Counted from the stretch's first letter, positions 1 to 7,756 are shown. The stretch is 64,000 bases of DNA from Aestuariivivens insulae (GCF_022662195.1 NZ_JAKMCS010000009.1:124001-188000); one strand, 5' to 3'. Program-made: numbers and translations. Notes: generated by a model from the letters alone, not told the origin.

Positions 1-2
1 TG

Positions 3-65
3 CGTTATGCGCTAATTAACTTAAGAAAGGTTATAGATAAACACAATATAGTTTTAACCAATTAA
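3..65 (+). CDS. possible 3' end of an upstream gene (partial)
   Basis: One frame is open from the left edge and ends with TAA at 63-65, encoding about 20 residues with a basic, helical look (…LRKVIDKHN…). It may be the C-terminus of a gene lying mostly outside the window. The stretch is too short to identify and could be chance in AT-rich DNA. Confidence 0.3.
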   Translation, partial: RYALINLRKVIDKHNIVLTN

Positions 66-122
66 TACAATAAAGTATTTAATGTTGCGTTATTAGTTTG
101 GGTAACCCTTAAATTGATATTG

Positions 123-269
123 ATGGCAAAAATTTACTTTAAAGAATCTATTGAAAACACCAATGATCTTAAACCGAAAGAAGAAACGGTTAATTTTCTT
201 CTAAGTTATTCGAAAGCTTTAAGTGTTGTAAATTGTAGTAAGTTAAAATTTGAAGCATTTCTTAATTAA
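123..269 (+). CDS. small conserved-looking hypothetical protein (48 aa)
   Basis: An ATG at 123 opens a 48-codon frame ending TAA at 267-269, immediately before a strong bidirectional terminator. The product is lysine-rich, without a membrane segment or signal peptide, beginning MAKIYFKESIEN and ending FEAFLN. Small proteins of this size and style occur in Flavobacteriaceae, and the position right against a terminator supports a real gene. I do not recognise a function. No clear TAnnTTTG box lies upstream, so it may be cotranscribed with the gene entering from the left. Confidence 0.55.
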   Translation: MAKIYFKESIENTNDLKPKEETVNFLLSYSKALSVVNCSKLKFEAFLN

Positions 270-274
270 ACTTT

Positions 275-307
275 GAAAAAGTCCTGATGAACAATCAGGA
301 CTTTTTT
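275..307. terminator. bidirectional intrinsic terminator
   Basis: A perfect 7-bp stem, GTCCTGA (281-287) and TCAGGAC (295-301), has a 7-nt loop, A5 before it and T6 after it. It can end the small rightward ORF and the leftward nth gene. The nth stop codon (TGA, plus-strand 295-297) lies inside the stem. Confidence 0.85.
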
Positions 308-954
308 AGTTTATAATAAGCATCGATAACAGATTTCCTGCCAATAGTCTTGGTTATAATATCCTTTTCCAGGTCCCAGCCCCTAGCAGGAGAGTATTCT
401 CTACCGTACCAAATAATCTGCAAATGTAAATCGTTCCAAAGCTCTTTGGGAAACAGGCGTTTAGCGTCTTTTTCGGTTTGGGCAACACTTTTACCATTAC
501 TTAAGTTCCATCGGTACATTAAACGATGTATATGGGTGTCTACGGGGAACGCTGGTATACCAAAAGCTTGGGACATTACCACGCTAGCAGTTTTGTGGCC
601 CACGGCTGGCAAAGCCTCAAGGGCTTCAAAACTTACGGGAACCTGTCCATTATGTTTTTCTATAAGTATTTTGGATAAACCATGGATACCCTTGCTTTTC
701 ATAGGGGACAAGCCAACCGGTTTTATAATATCCCGAATCTCTTCAACCGTTAATTTAACCATATCGTAAGGGTTGTCAGCCTTATCAAAGAGTAACGGTG
801 TAATTTGGTTGACACGCACATCGGTACTCTGTGCAGATAAAAGCACAGCAATCAATAAGGTGTAAGGATCTTTATGGTCTAGAGGAATAGGAATTGTAGG
901 ATAGAGTTCCTTTAGGGTTTTAATTACGAAGCTAACGCTTTCTTGTTTGGTCAT
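295..954 (-). CDS. nth: endonuclease III-like DNA glycosylase without the Fe-S cluster
   Basis: This is a base-excision-repair glycosylase/AP lyase of the HhH-GPD superfamily, 219 aa, which removes oxidised pyrimidines. The helix-hairpin-helix reads LPAVGHKTA, with the catalytic lysine near residue 121. The catalytic aspartate is near 139 in PVDTHIHR, so both active-site residues are present. E. coli Nth carries four C-terminal cysteines that bind a 4Fe-4S cluster. Here the equivalent region reads YGREYSPARGWDLEKD, and the whole protein contains no cysteine. It is therefore a cluster-less Nth. The gene stands alone, convergent with the small ORF to its left and divergent from bcp. Confidence 0.9.
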   Translation of the reverse strand: MTKQESVSFVIKTLKELYPTIPIPLDHKDPYTLLIAVLLSAQSTDVRVNQITPLLFDKADNPYDMVKLTVEEIRDIIKPVGLSPMKSKGIHGLSKILIEKHNGQVPVSFEALEALPAVGHKTASVVMSQAFGIPAFPVDTHIHRLMYRWNLSNGKSVAQTEKDAKRLFPKELWNDLHLQIIWYGREYSPARGWDLEKDIITKTIGRKSVIDAYYKLKKS

Positions 955-982
955 TCAGTTGTATTTTAGCAATATTATTAGA

Positions 983-1041
983 GAGGCTGTCTAAAAAGTG
1001 GCATTCTGAAAAACAGAGTAAATCACTTTTTAAATAGCCTC
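983..1041. repeat. imperfect inverted repeat, possible IS/MITE remnant
   Basis: The 18-nt arms at 983-1000 (GAGGCTGTCTAAAAAGTG) and 1024-1041 are near-perfect inverted repeats around a 23-nt centre. The arm resembles the terminal repeats of some bacterial insertion sequences. It could also be a hairpin in the bcp leader. No flanking target duplication is evident. Confidence 0.55.
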
Positions 1042-1115
1042 TAATTTCAACATTAAACTTTGAGGAAGTCTCGATGACCTCTCAAAATATTGTTTCATTA
1101 ACAAAGGTAATAAAT

Positions 1116-1574
1116 ATGAACACATTAAAAGTAGGGGATAAAGCTCCTAATTTTGAAGCAAAAGACGAACAAGGCAATATTGTAAAACTATCAGATTACA
1201 AGGACAAAAAACTAGTGGTTTTCTTTTACCCCAAAGCAAATACACCAGGTTGCACCGTTGAAGCTTGTAATTTAAGAGACCATTACGCTGAGCTAAAAAA
1301 CAACGGCTATGAAATTTTAGGAGTAAGTGCAGACACGCAAAGGAAGCAGTCTAACTTTAAGAAAAAATACGATTTTCCTTATCCGTTATTGGCAGACGAA
1401 GATAAAGCTGTAATTAATGCATTTGGGGTTTGGGGCCCTAAGAAGTTTATGGGCAGGGAATTTGACGGCATACACCGCACCACATTTTTAATTAATGAAG
1501 CAGGTGTTATTGAGCGCGTTATCGATAAAGTGAAAACAAAACATCACGCTGACCAAATACTTAATGCTGACTAA
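1116..1574 (+). CDS. bcp: thiol peroxidase, Bcp/PrxQ-type peroxiredoxin
   Basis: This cytoplasmic peroxiredoxin reduces hydrogen peroxide and organic peroxides using thioredoxin. From the ATG at 1116 it is 152 aa, the usual Bcp length. The AhpC/TSA fold starts at VGDKAPNF. The peroxidatic cysteine (about C46) is in NTPGCTVEAC, and the second cysteine five residues on (C51) is the resolving residue typical of PrxQ/Bcp. The frame is open upstream to 1074, but the extra 14 residues do not resemble the family, so I start at the internal Met of MNTLKVGDK. The gene stands alone, with its own terminator downstream. Confidence 0.93.
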   Translation: MNTLKVGDKAPNFEAKDEQGNIVKLSDYKDKKLVVFFYPKANTPGCTVEACNLRDHYAELKNNGYEILGVSADTQRKQSNFKKKYDFPYPLLADEDKAVINAFGVWGPKKFMGREFDGIHRTTFLINEAGVIERVIDKVKTKHHADQILNAD

Positions 1575-1580
1575 AAAAAT

Positions 1581-1624
1581 AAAGGCAGTTATAATAATTT
1601 AAACTTATTGTAACTGCCTTTTTT
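1581..1624 (+). terminator. intrinsic terminator after bcp
   Basis: The stem AAAGGCAGTTA…TAACTGCCTTTT spans 1581-1622, with an AT-rich loop and a following T run. It starts 7 nt after the bcp stop. Confidence 0.8.
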
Positions 1625-1671
1625 AATCGAAAAGAATTCCTTGGAAAAGCTTGTTTCGAAAAATTCTTTAT

Positions 1672-3147
1672 TTAGTCCTTAAAGCGTTTTTTTATAGACA
1701 GAGGCTTTAGTGGCTTGCGGGTGTAGCCAAATAGGCGATAGTCTTTAATAAGATCGGCTGTTCCATCTGGAAGTTTATGCTCCCAACCTGTTTCCCCATT
1801 TTCTATCATATTTAGAATTTCCCTAGAGAATATATTCATGATACTTTCATCGTAATCCTCAATATCAATTACTTTGCCGTTATATTTAAAGAATTTGTAC
1901 AACTCTTTCATTCTTGGGTACACCTTTAGGTTGTTGCTGTTTAAAAGCTCTCCTGATTTTGGGTCTAGCATTGGGTAGAGGTAAACCTTTAGATCCTTGA
2001 AGAATAATTTACCAAAAGCTTCAAGGATGCCGCCACTTAAATGACGGTAATATTTTTCATCAAAAATTTCAACTAAATTACTAACTCCCATAGCCAATCC
2101 CATTCTGGCCTTAGTATATTTAGAGAAATACTCTACTACTTTGTAATATTCCTGGAAATTGGAAATCATAACCGATTGTCCCAATGCACAAAGCAAATCG
2201 GCTCTATCCATAAAGTCCTGTTCGTTAATCTCGCCATCTGCTTTAAGGTTAGACAGTGTAATCTCAAAAACAACAACAGTTTTATCTTTATCTACCTTGT
2301 TTTCTTGAATGAACATTTCATACGACTTCTCAAACATAGCCATGTTAACCTTTGTTACAGGTCTAAAACTACCGCGCAAAGCCAAAATATTTTTCTTATA
2401 AAACACCTTTGCAGGCAGTACATTAGTACCATCTGGTCCAAACATTACCGCATCTGTCATACCATTTTTCACAAGTTGCAGACTCATTAACCTATTGTCT
2501 ACATTCTTGAAAACCGGTCCTGAAAAGTTAACCGTATCAATTTCCAACTGGTCTTTATCCAAATGATCGTATAAGTAACGAAGTAATTTTTTAGGCTCAT
2601 TGTATTTATAGAAAGCACCATAAATTAAATTGGTACCTAAAACACCCAAGGTCTCTTGTTGTAACCTCGCATCTGTTTCCTTAAAACGAATATGTAAAAT
2701 AATCTCGTTGTATTCTCCTTTGGCTTCAACTTGATATTTTATACCAACCCAACCATGCCCTTTGTACTGTTTGGCAAAGTCTATAGTGGCCACAGTATTG
2801 GCATAGGCAAAAAATATTTTGTTTGGATTTTTCTCTCGAGTTAACCTATTTTCGATAAGGTCCATTTCGTGAATAAGCATTTTACGCAAGCGGGCTTCGG
2901 TTACATAGCGCCCATCATCTTCTGCGCCATAAATAGCATCACTAAAATCCTTATCGTAAGCCGACATCGCTTTTGCTATTGTGCCCGATGCGCCTCCGGC
3001 TCTAAAAAAATGACGACAGGTTTCTTGTCCAGCGCCAATCTCAGCAAATGTTCCATAAATGTTTTCATTTAAATTGATGCGAAGCGCTTTAGATTTTAAC
3101 GACGGAATATCATCAAATTCCTTGTCGCCCTTAATGGTAATTTCCAT
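1672..3147 (-). CDS. conserved protein of unknown function (491 aa)
   Basis: This is a large soluble protein with no signal peptide and no membrane segment. It begins MEITIKGDKEFDDIPSLKSKALRI… and has a conserved-looking N-terminal stretch, AEIGAGQETCRHFFRAGG (about residues 36-53), with a Cys and a His. I recall close relatives in Bacteroidota and cyanobacteria carrying inconsistent automatic names such as TonB-dependent receptor or nucleotide adenylyltransferase. Nothing visible supports either: there is no TonB plug or barrel and no HxGH nucleotidyl-transfer motif. It is divergent from the PhnP-like hydrolase, with about 90 bp between the start codons. The coding frame is certain; the function is unknown. 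Confidence 0.85.
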   Translation of the reverse strand: MEITIKGDKEFDDIPSLKSKALRINLNENIYGTFAEIGAGQETCRHFFRAGGASGTIAKAMSAYDKDFSDAIYGAEDDGRYVTEARLRKMLIHEMDLIENRLTREKNPNKIFFAYANTVATIDFAKQYKGHGWVGIKYQVEAKGEYNEIILHIRFKETDARLQQETLGVLGTNLIYGAFYKYNEPKKLLRYLYDHLDKDQLEIDTVNFSGPVFKNVDNRLMSLQLVKNGMTDAVMFGPDGTNVLPAKVFYKKNILALRGSFRPVTKVNMAMFEKSYEMFIQENKVDKDKTVVVFEITLSNLKADGEINEQDFMDRADLLCALGQSVMISNFQEYYKVVEYFSKYTKARMGLAMGVSNLVEIFDEKYYRHLSGGILEAFGKLFFKDLKVYLYPMLDPKSGELLNSNNLKVYPRMKELYKFFKYNGKVIDIEDYDESIMNIFSREILNMIENGETGWEHKLPDGTADLIKDYRLFGYTRKPLKPLSIKKRFKD

Positions 3148-3215
3148 ACGATATATTACTTATTTAGTCACAGTACAAAGGTACCAAATAAGTATACCAA
3201 ACAAAAAAATAAGAC

Positions 3216-3223
3216 TATTTTTG
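3216..3223 (+). promoter_or_regulatory. -7 promoter box of the MBL hydrolase
   Basis: TATTTTTG fits the Bacteroidota -7 element TAnnTTTG. Its last G is the G of a GTG (3223) that could otherwise be read as the start codon. Transcription should begin several bases downstream, so this box favours the TTG at 3241 as the translation start. Confidence 0.6.
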
Positions 3224-3240
3224 TGATAAATTTCAGAAAA

Positions 3241-4002
3241 TTGAAAATTACGTTTTTAGGCACAGGAACTTCACAAGGGATACCCATTATAGGTAGCACG
3301 CATCCTGTATGCCTTAGTAAAAATCCAAAAGACAAACGCCTCCGCGTATCTGTTTTAATAGAATGGGATGAGTATAAATATGTTATTGATTGCGGCCCCG
3401 ATTTTAGGCAACAGATGCTTAGGGAAAATTGTTCAAAAATAGATGGTATTATTTTTACTCATGAACATTCCGACCATGTTGCTGGTTTAGATGATATTAG
3501 ACCTTTGTGTTATTGGAATGGTAGTATGAATATATACGCCCATGAGCGGGTTATTAAGTCTATTAAAAAACGGTACGATTATATTTTTGAAGCCGAAAAC
3601 AAATATCCTGGAGCTCCCGATGTTGTGATCAACGTTATTGAAAACAAACCCTTTAAACTTCCGGAAATGGAGGTGGTTCCTATTAATGCCGATCACCATT
3701 TTGTTCAGGTTTTTGGTTTTCGTTTTCAAGATTTTGCTTACCTAACAGATATCAAAACGGTTGAGGCCAATGAGATAGAAAAGCTAAAAGATATTAAGGT
3801 ACTTGTGGTTAATGCCTTGCGTATTACACCACATATTTCACATTTCAATTTAGAGGAGGCATTAGATTTTATCAATTTAATCAAACCCGAGAAAGCCTAT
3901 TTAACCCATATTAGCCACCTTTTAGGCTTTCATGACAACGTAGAAAAGGAATTACCCAAGAATGTCTTTTTGGCTTACGACGGCTTAAAAATAACACTAT
4001 AA
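3241..4002 (+). CDS. MBL-fold metallo-hydrolase, PhnP/RNase Z-like
   Basis: This is a metallo-beta-lactamase-fold phosphodiesterase-type hydrolase of 253 aa. It starts at the characteristic KITFLGTGTSQGIP strand. The metal-binding motif HEHSDH lies about a quarter of the way in, and further ligands are likely in NADHHF, TDIK and HISH. Cys residues in THPVC recall the PhnP subgroup, which cleaves cyclic phosphodiesters. No phosphonate genes are nearby, so the substrate is unknown. I prefer the TTG at 3241 (read as M-KITF) over the GTG at 3223 because the promoter box overlaps the GTG. The next gene follows 10 nt downstream. Confidence 0.85.
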   Translation: MKITFLGTGTSQGIPIIGSTHPVCLSKNPKDKRLRVSVLIEWDEYKYVIDCGPDFRQQMLRENCSKIDGIIFTHEHSDHVAGLDDIRPLCYWNGSMNIYAHERVIKSIKKRYDYIFEAENKYPGAPDVVINVIENKPFKLPEMEVVPINADHHFVQVFGFRFQDFAYLTDIKTVEANEIEKLKDIKVLVVNALRITPHISHFNLEEALDFINLIKPEKAYLTHISHLLGFHDNVEKELPKNVFLAYDGLKITL

Positions 4003-4012
4003 CCAAAAAAAG

Positions 4013-4513
4013 ATGAAGCAAAAAATTTTTATGTATTTATTCGTTTTCCTGTTGTTACTTGTGCTGTTTCAATATGTGAACTCAAAACGGGTTTTTGAAG
4101 ATTTAAACAATAGGCTGGAGAATTATACAGTAGCCAACACAAAATACAAGGATTCTATTGTTAACCTGCAAGACGAAATATTGAACCTCTCGTATTTCGA
4201 TATTGAAGGCAATGAAGACGCGCTTACTTATTTTGAAAACGACGGACACAATGTTGCGGAACTTATTCCATATATAAAAGATGAATTGTACAAATTAAAT
4301 GAGGTTAAAGGTGAACATCCATTAGTGCCATACGCTTCTGGTGATGGCAAAAAAATGCTGATCAACACAGTGAAAATCCTTAACCATAAGTGGATTATTG
4401 CCAACTTTTCGGATGGTGACTATTGGGGAGAGCTCTTTTTAACATACTTTGTAAACCCCGATAAAACTGTCGAATTTAATTTAGTGGAATCGTTCTTGTA
4501 TCCTTTTGATTAA
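4013..4513 (+). CDS. hypothetical single-pass membrane-anchored protein
   Basis: This 166-aa protein has an N-terminal hydrophobic segment (about residues 5-23, FMYLFVFLLLLVLFQYV), then a heptad-like, probably coiled-coil stretch (VFEDLNNRLENYTVANTKYKDSIVNL is the region, residues 28-53), then a mixed alpha/beta C-terminal domain. The segment probably acts as a signal anchor with the rest outside the inner membrane. It follows the MBL hydrolase by 10 nt and is probably cotranscribed. Its TAA overlaps the stop codon of the converging lipoprotein gene. I recognise no family. Confidence 0.75.
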   Translation: MKQKIFMYLFVFLLLLVLFQYVNSKRVFEDLNNRLENYTVANTKYKDSIVNLQDEILNLSYFDIEGNEDALTYFENDGHNVAELIPYIKDELYKLNEVKGEHPLVPYASGDGKKMLINTVKILNHKWIIANFSDGDYWGELFLTYFVNPDKTVEFNLVESFLYPFD

Positions 4514-4878
4514 TCCAGCCTGTAAGCGACTCCTTTTTGCTTTTTGGTTTCACCTACATAGGAATATTCAAAAGTATAGGAAGAATCTGTTGTAGTTAAT
4601 ATTTTTAAGTGGATATCCTTCTGCTCGGCCATATTCTTTGGATTTATGGTTTTAAAAACGACCTCACAGTCATTTACCCATCTAACACTGGAAGAGTCCT
4701 TGTGGTTATCGTAAACCTCTACTTGTAAATCTTCGGTACGAGTGAATTCAGATTTATACATGTTGCCGTTAATAGTTACCTCACTATAAAAACGCCCAGT
4801 TTTATAGTCTTTGCAATTACGCTCCAATTGGTAACATCCCACCAAGCAAAACACTAAAACATATAATAAAAACTTCAT
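4510..4878 (-). CDS. small putative lipoprotein
   Basis: From the ATG at plus-strand 4876-4878 the product is 122 aa. It has a lipoprotein signal peptide (MKFLLYVLVFCLVGC), the lipid-modified cysteine being about residue 15. The remainder is a small beta-rich domain with two further cysteines. The frame is open further upstream to 4962, but a TAnnTTTG box at 4894-4901 lies between the two possible starts, so I use the inner Met. Its last 4 bases overlap the end of the rightward gene at 4013-4513. Function unknown. Confidence 0.75.
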   Translation of the reverse strand: MKFLLYVLVFCLVGCYQLERNCKDYKTGRFYSEVTINGNMYKSEFTRTEDLQVEVYDNHKDSSSVRWVNDCEVVFKTINPKNMAEQKDIHLKILTTTDSSYTFEYSYVGETKKQKGVAYRLD

Positions 4879-4893
4879 AAAGTAAATTTTGTG

Positions 4894-4901
4894 CAAATTT
4901 A
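4894..4901 (-). promoter_or_regulatory. -7 promoter box of the small lipoprotein
   Basis: On the minus strand this reads TAAATTTG, 15 nt before the chosen ATG. It lies inside the longer alternative ORF and so argues against the longer start. Confidence 0.5.
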
Positions 4902-5022
4902 AGAAATTAGATGTAGTTGTTCGTATTCGGTATTCACTGTTGGCTTTTAGTAAAGGATGCACGGTTTATTTCTTGGCGCCTTAGCAAGAAAAGAAAATTA
5001 GAGACATACTCCACAGTCATTA

Positions 5023-5397
5023 TTAATTCTGAAAACTTTTGAAGGTTCCATCTGAATAAAAAATTACAATGCGTTCGATGGATTTTTGCGATTGAATTTC
5101 CTTTTTGGGTTCAGAAGACATGTTTTTTGTTTCAGGAATCAAATCTTGTACACTCTCTTTTTTATCTCCAAAGGAAGGGAAGCTGCCTTTTCCATTTAGT
5201 AACCAATAGAGTTCTACATCTGGGTAGGCAGAAACTATTTTTAGAACAAACTCTAAACTGGGCTTGTTTCTACCAGAAAGTATGTGCGAGATGCTTGAGC
5301 GTTGCACACCAATTTTTTCAGCAAAAGAGGAGGCAGATTCACCATGGTAATCCATTATTTCTTGTAGTCTTTTTGTAAATGCTTCGCTGTTTACCAT
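5023..5397 (-). CDS. XRE-family transcriptional regulator
   Basis: This 124-aa protein has an N-terminal helix-turn-helix of the Cro/CI type (about residues 7-62: FAEKIGVQRSSISHILSGRNKPS). A charged linker follows, then a short C-terminal tail (about 105-124, RIVIFYSDGTFKSF). The layout matches small Flavobacteriaceae XRE regulators that bind palindromic operators. It is divergent from the M14 peptidase across a 290-bp gap holding repeated GTTTACA/TGTAAAC words, with one TGTAAAC word overlapping its own start codon. It may therefore repress itself and the divergent gene. Confidence 0.88.
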   Translation of the reverse strand: MVNSEAFTKRLQEIMDYHGESASSFAEKIGVQRSSISHILSGRNKPSLEFVLKIVSAYPDVELYWLLNGKGSFPSFGDKKESVQDLIPETKNMSSEPKKEIQSQKSIERIVIFYSDGTFKSFQN

Positions 5398-5687
5398 TGT
5401 AAACTATGTATTATTGTTAAACTGTTACAAATGTAATAATTTAATCTATTCTAGGTGCATAAATCACTAAAAACATGTAAAATATCTAATCTAAAACTTT
5501 AAATATAGTAACATATAATACTGAAATACAGGCATTTTAATTACAATCATTAATTTAACTGTTATTTAGTTAAACTAACACACTATTAAACCACTTCACT
5601 TGTTTATAAATGTAAACACTTGAATCTATTTTTATTGTTTACAATTGTAAATCTCTAAATGTTTACATTTGTGCAAACAAAAAATTA
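5398..5687. promoter_or_regulatory. divergent control region with GTTTACA/TGTAAAC operators
   Basis: The 290-bp gap between the XRE and M14 starts holds TACATTTG -7 boxes facing each way: minus strand 5428-5435, plus strand 5664-5671. Around them are palindromic words: GTTTATAAATGTAAAC (5602-5617), GTTTACAATTGTAAAT (5637-5652), GTTTACATTTG (5661-5671) and a TGTAAAC at the XRE start codon. The 14-bp core TTTACAATTGTAAA is a perfect palindrome. The clustering suggests operators for the XRE protein. Confidence 0.6.
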
Positions 5688-6839
5688 ATGGAATTAAGTA
5701 CTATTAAAGACCTATTTAAAAGTCATAAGGAAAAACAATTATCACACCGTTACATTACAAATACCGACATACAGCCTTTAATTAACAAGCTTGGTCCAGA
5801 TTTTAAGGTAACCACAATTGGACATTCTGTGCTAAACAAACCCATATATGCCGTTAAAGTTGGACATGGTAAGAAGCGAATATTAATGTGGTCCCAAATG
5901 CACGGAAATGAATCTACAACCACTAAAGCTCTTTTTGATCTTTTTAATACACTCACAGCTACAGGACAAGATGTTAAAAGCGTACTCTCCGCATGCACGC
6001 TGTGTGTAATACCTATATTAAATCCAGATGGCGCCAATGTTTATACTAGAGTTAATGCCAACGCTGTAGATTTGAATAGAGACGCCCAAAAGTTAACACA
6101 ACCAGAAAGCAAGGTCTTAAAATCCATTTTTGAAGATTTTAAGCCTCATTTTTGTTATAATCTACATGGGCAGCGTACCATTTTTAGTGCTGGACATACC
6201 GATAAACCAGCAACAGTTTCGTTTTTAGCCCCAGCCCAAGACCAAGATTGCACGGTAACACCAAACCGAAAAATAGCAATGGAAGTTATTGCGGTTATGA
6301 ATGCCATGTTGCAAAAAGAAATCCCAAATCAAGTGGGAGTATACGACGATGCTTTTAATTTAAACTGCGTAGGAGATACATTCCAAAGCAAGAATGTGCC
6401 AACCATTCTTTTTGAAGCTGGACATTATAATAATGATTATGCAAGAGATGTTACACGAGAACACATATACATTGCGCTTTTAAGTTCGCTGAACTATATA
6501 GCCAAAAACAATGTTGACGGTAGTAAGAGCAAGCCTTATCTTGATATTCCCGAAAATGAAAAATTGTTTTTAGATATCATTATTAGAAACGCAAGAATAA
6601 ATGAGAATGATGATCTGGTTGATATTGGTATTCTGTATCAAGAAAAGTTAGTTGATGGCAGTATACATTTTATTCCCAAAATCGAAAAAATTGAAAATTT
6701 ATCAGCATTTTATGCGCATAAAGAGTACAATGCCAATAAAGGTCTAGTGCTGTCAGCGAACAACACCCCGTTGAAAGTCAATGACGAAAACGATTTCGTT
6801 ATGATAAATAATGAGAAAATCGCATTATTGGTAAAATAA
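5688..6839 (+). CDS. M14-family zinc carboxypeptidase-like protein
   Basis: This is a 383-aa metallopeptidase of the M14 family with no signal peptide, hence probably cytoplasmic. Zinc ligands are H72 and E75 in MHGNEST and H160 in YNLHGQ. The substrate-binding motif NRD appears at about 130-132 (VDLNRDAQ), and the likely catalytic glutamate is in ILFEAGHY. Family members remove C-terminal residues or trim peptidoglycan peptides and modified amino acids; the substrate here cannot be told. The C-terminal 110 residues form an extra domain of unclear role. The promoter carries XRE-type operator words, and an Lrp-type gene follows 70 bp on. Confidence 0.88.
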   Translation: MELSTIKDLFKSHKEKQLSHRYITNTDIQPLINKLGPDFKVTTIGHSVLNKPIYAVKVGHGKKRILMWSQMHGNESTTTKALFDLFNTLTATGQDVKSVLSACTLCVIPILNPDGANVYTRVNANAVDLNRDAQKLTQPESKVLKSIFEDFKPHFCYNLHGQRTIFSAGHTDKPATVSFLAPAQDQDCTVTPNRKIAMEVIAVMNAMLQKEIPNQVGVYDDAFNLNCVGDTFQSKNVPTILFEAGHYNNDYARDVTREHIYIALLSSLNYIAKNNVDGSKSKPYLDIPENEKLFLDIIIRNARINENDDLVDIGILYQEKLVDGSIHFIPKIEKIENLSAFYAHKEYNANKGLVLSANNTPLKVNDENDFVMINNEKIALLVK

Positions 6840-6877
6840 AATGCAGGTTTAATGCGTAATTATTAACAAAAATGTGT

Positions 6878-6885
6878 TAATTTTG
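6878..6885 (+). promoter_or_regulatory. -7 promoter box of the Lrp-type regulator
   Basis: TAATTTTG matches TAnnTTTG and lies 24 nt before the ATG at 6910, so this gene can be transcribed apart from the M14 gene. Confidence 0.5.
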
Positions 6886-6909
6886 ATTTTTATTTAACAA
6901 TAATTAATT

Positions 6910-7389
6910 ATGGGGAAAATTAAATTAGACGAAATCGACCATCAAATTCTAGATATGCTAATCGATAATACTAGAATTCCATTTACAGATATTGCAAAAA
7001 AATTGCTTATTTCGGCCGGTACTGTGCATGTACGTGTAAAAAAAATGGAAGAAGCGGGTATTATAAGAGGGTCTTCCTTAACATTGGATTATAAAAAGTT
7101 AGGATACTCTTTCATAGCATACGTGGGCGTGTTTTTAAATAACACATCTCAAACAAAATTTGTATTAGAGCGTATTAATGAAATACCTTTTGTTACCGTA
7201 GCTCATATTACTACTGGGAAATTTAATATTTTCTGTAAAATAAGAGCGAGAAGTACCGAACATGCGAAAGAAGTGATATTCAGGTTAGATGACATAGAAG
7301 GCGTTTACAGAACGGAAACTATGATTTCGCTAGAAGAAAGCATTAACGACAAGAAAAGATTAATGCATTCTATTTTTAATGATTTGTAA
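6910..7389 (+). CDS. Lrp/AsnC-family transcriptional regulator
   Basis: This is a 159-aa feast/famine regulator. The N-terminal AsnC-type winged helix-turn-helix (residues 5-58) starts with LDEIDHQILDML and has the recognition segment ISAGTVHVRVKKMEEAGII. A RAM/ACT-like ligand-binding domain follows (about 70-145, VAHITTGKFNIFCKIR). The full-length protein has the usual family size. Lrp-type proteins typically sense amino acids and form dimers to octamers; the ligand is unknown. A hairpin terminator follows about 45 bp downstream. Confidence 0.92.
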   Translation: MGKIKLDEIDHQILDMLIDNTRIPFTDIAKKLLISAGTVHVRVKKMEEAGIIRGSSLTLDYKKLGYSFIAYVGVFLNNTSQTKFVLERINEIPFVTVAHITTGKFNIFCKIRARSTEHAKEVIFRLDDIEGVYRTETMISLEESINDKKRLMHSIFNDL

Positions 7390-7398
7390 TCATTAAGT

Positions 7399-7418
7399 AA
7401 CAACAACAACAACAACAA
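7399..7418. repeat. CAA trinucleotide run
   Basis: A short run of about six CAA triplets lies between the Lrp stop codon and its terminator. It is non-coding here and has no evident function. Confidence 0.7.
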
Positions 7419-7434
7419 TAAAACATATTAAATA

Positions 7435-7466
7435 AGGCGCTTTTATTTAAAAAGTGCCTTTTTTAT
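7435..7466. terminator. terminator between Lrp gene and hypothetical gene
   Basis: AAGGCGCTTTT pairs with AAAAGTGCCTT (one G-T pair) and is followed by T6. It probably ends the Lrp transcript. The converging gene's stop overlaps its T run. Confidence 0.75.
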
Positions 7467-7756
7467 TCCTCTTCGTCAATAATAACACTCGAATCGGTCT
7501 CTACCACAACATGTCCTAAATCATCCACTTCAAAATTGTCGTTATCAAAATTGGTCATGGTATAATGTAATTTGCTATGCACTTTAACCAAGTAGACAGT
7601 ATCGTCTGTTTTAATTTCAACCGCCTCGATTGTTTGGTTGTGATGATCGTCAAAAGTAATTATATCATCATCGCCATAGCCATCTGGAAATTTTTCTGTT
7701 AGAGCTTTTAAAACCTCTGGTTTGAGTTTTTTGTAATCAACAATAATTCTTTTCAT
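7463..7756 (-). CDS. small acidic hypothetical protein (97 aa)
   Basis: This 97-aa soluble protein is very acidic at its C-terminus (…DSSVIIDEEE). The N-terminal segment MKRIIVDYKKLKPEVLKALTEK is basic and helical and is followed by a beta-rich acidic middle. There are no cysteines or membrane segments. I believe similar small proteins are widespread in Flavobacteriaceae, but I cannot assign a function. It converges on the Lrp-type gene and lies upstream of aroB in the same direction. Confidence 0.75.
   Translation of the reverse strand: MKRIIVDYKKLKPEVLKALTEKFPDGYGDDDIITFDDHHNQTIEAVEIKTDDTVYLVKVHSKLHYTMTNFDNDNFEVDDLGHVVVETDSSVIIDEEE

Noticed and set aside
1672-3147. TonB-dependent receptor or nucleotide adenylyltransferase assignment
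   Set aside because: No plug, barrel, signal peptide or HxGH motif; the automatic names recalled for relatives are not supported.
4879-4962. Longer start of the small lipoprotein
   Set aside because: A signal peptide and lipobox begin at the inner Met, and a promoter box lies between the two starts.
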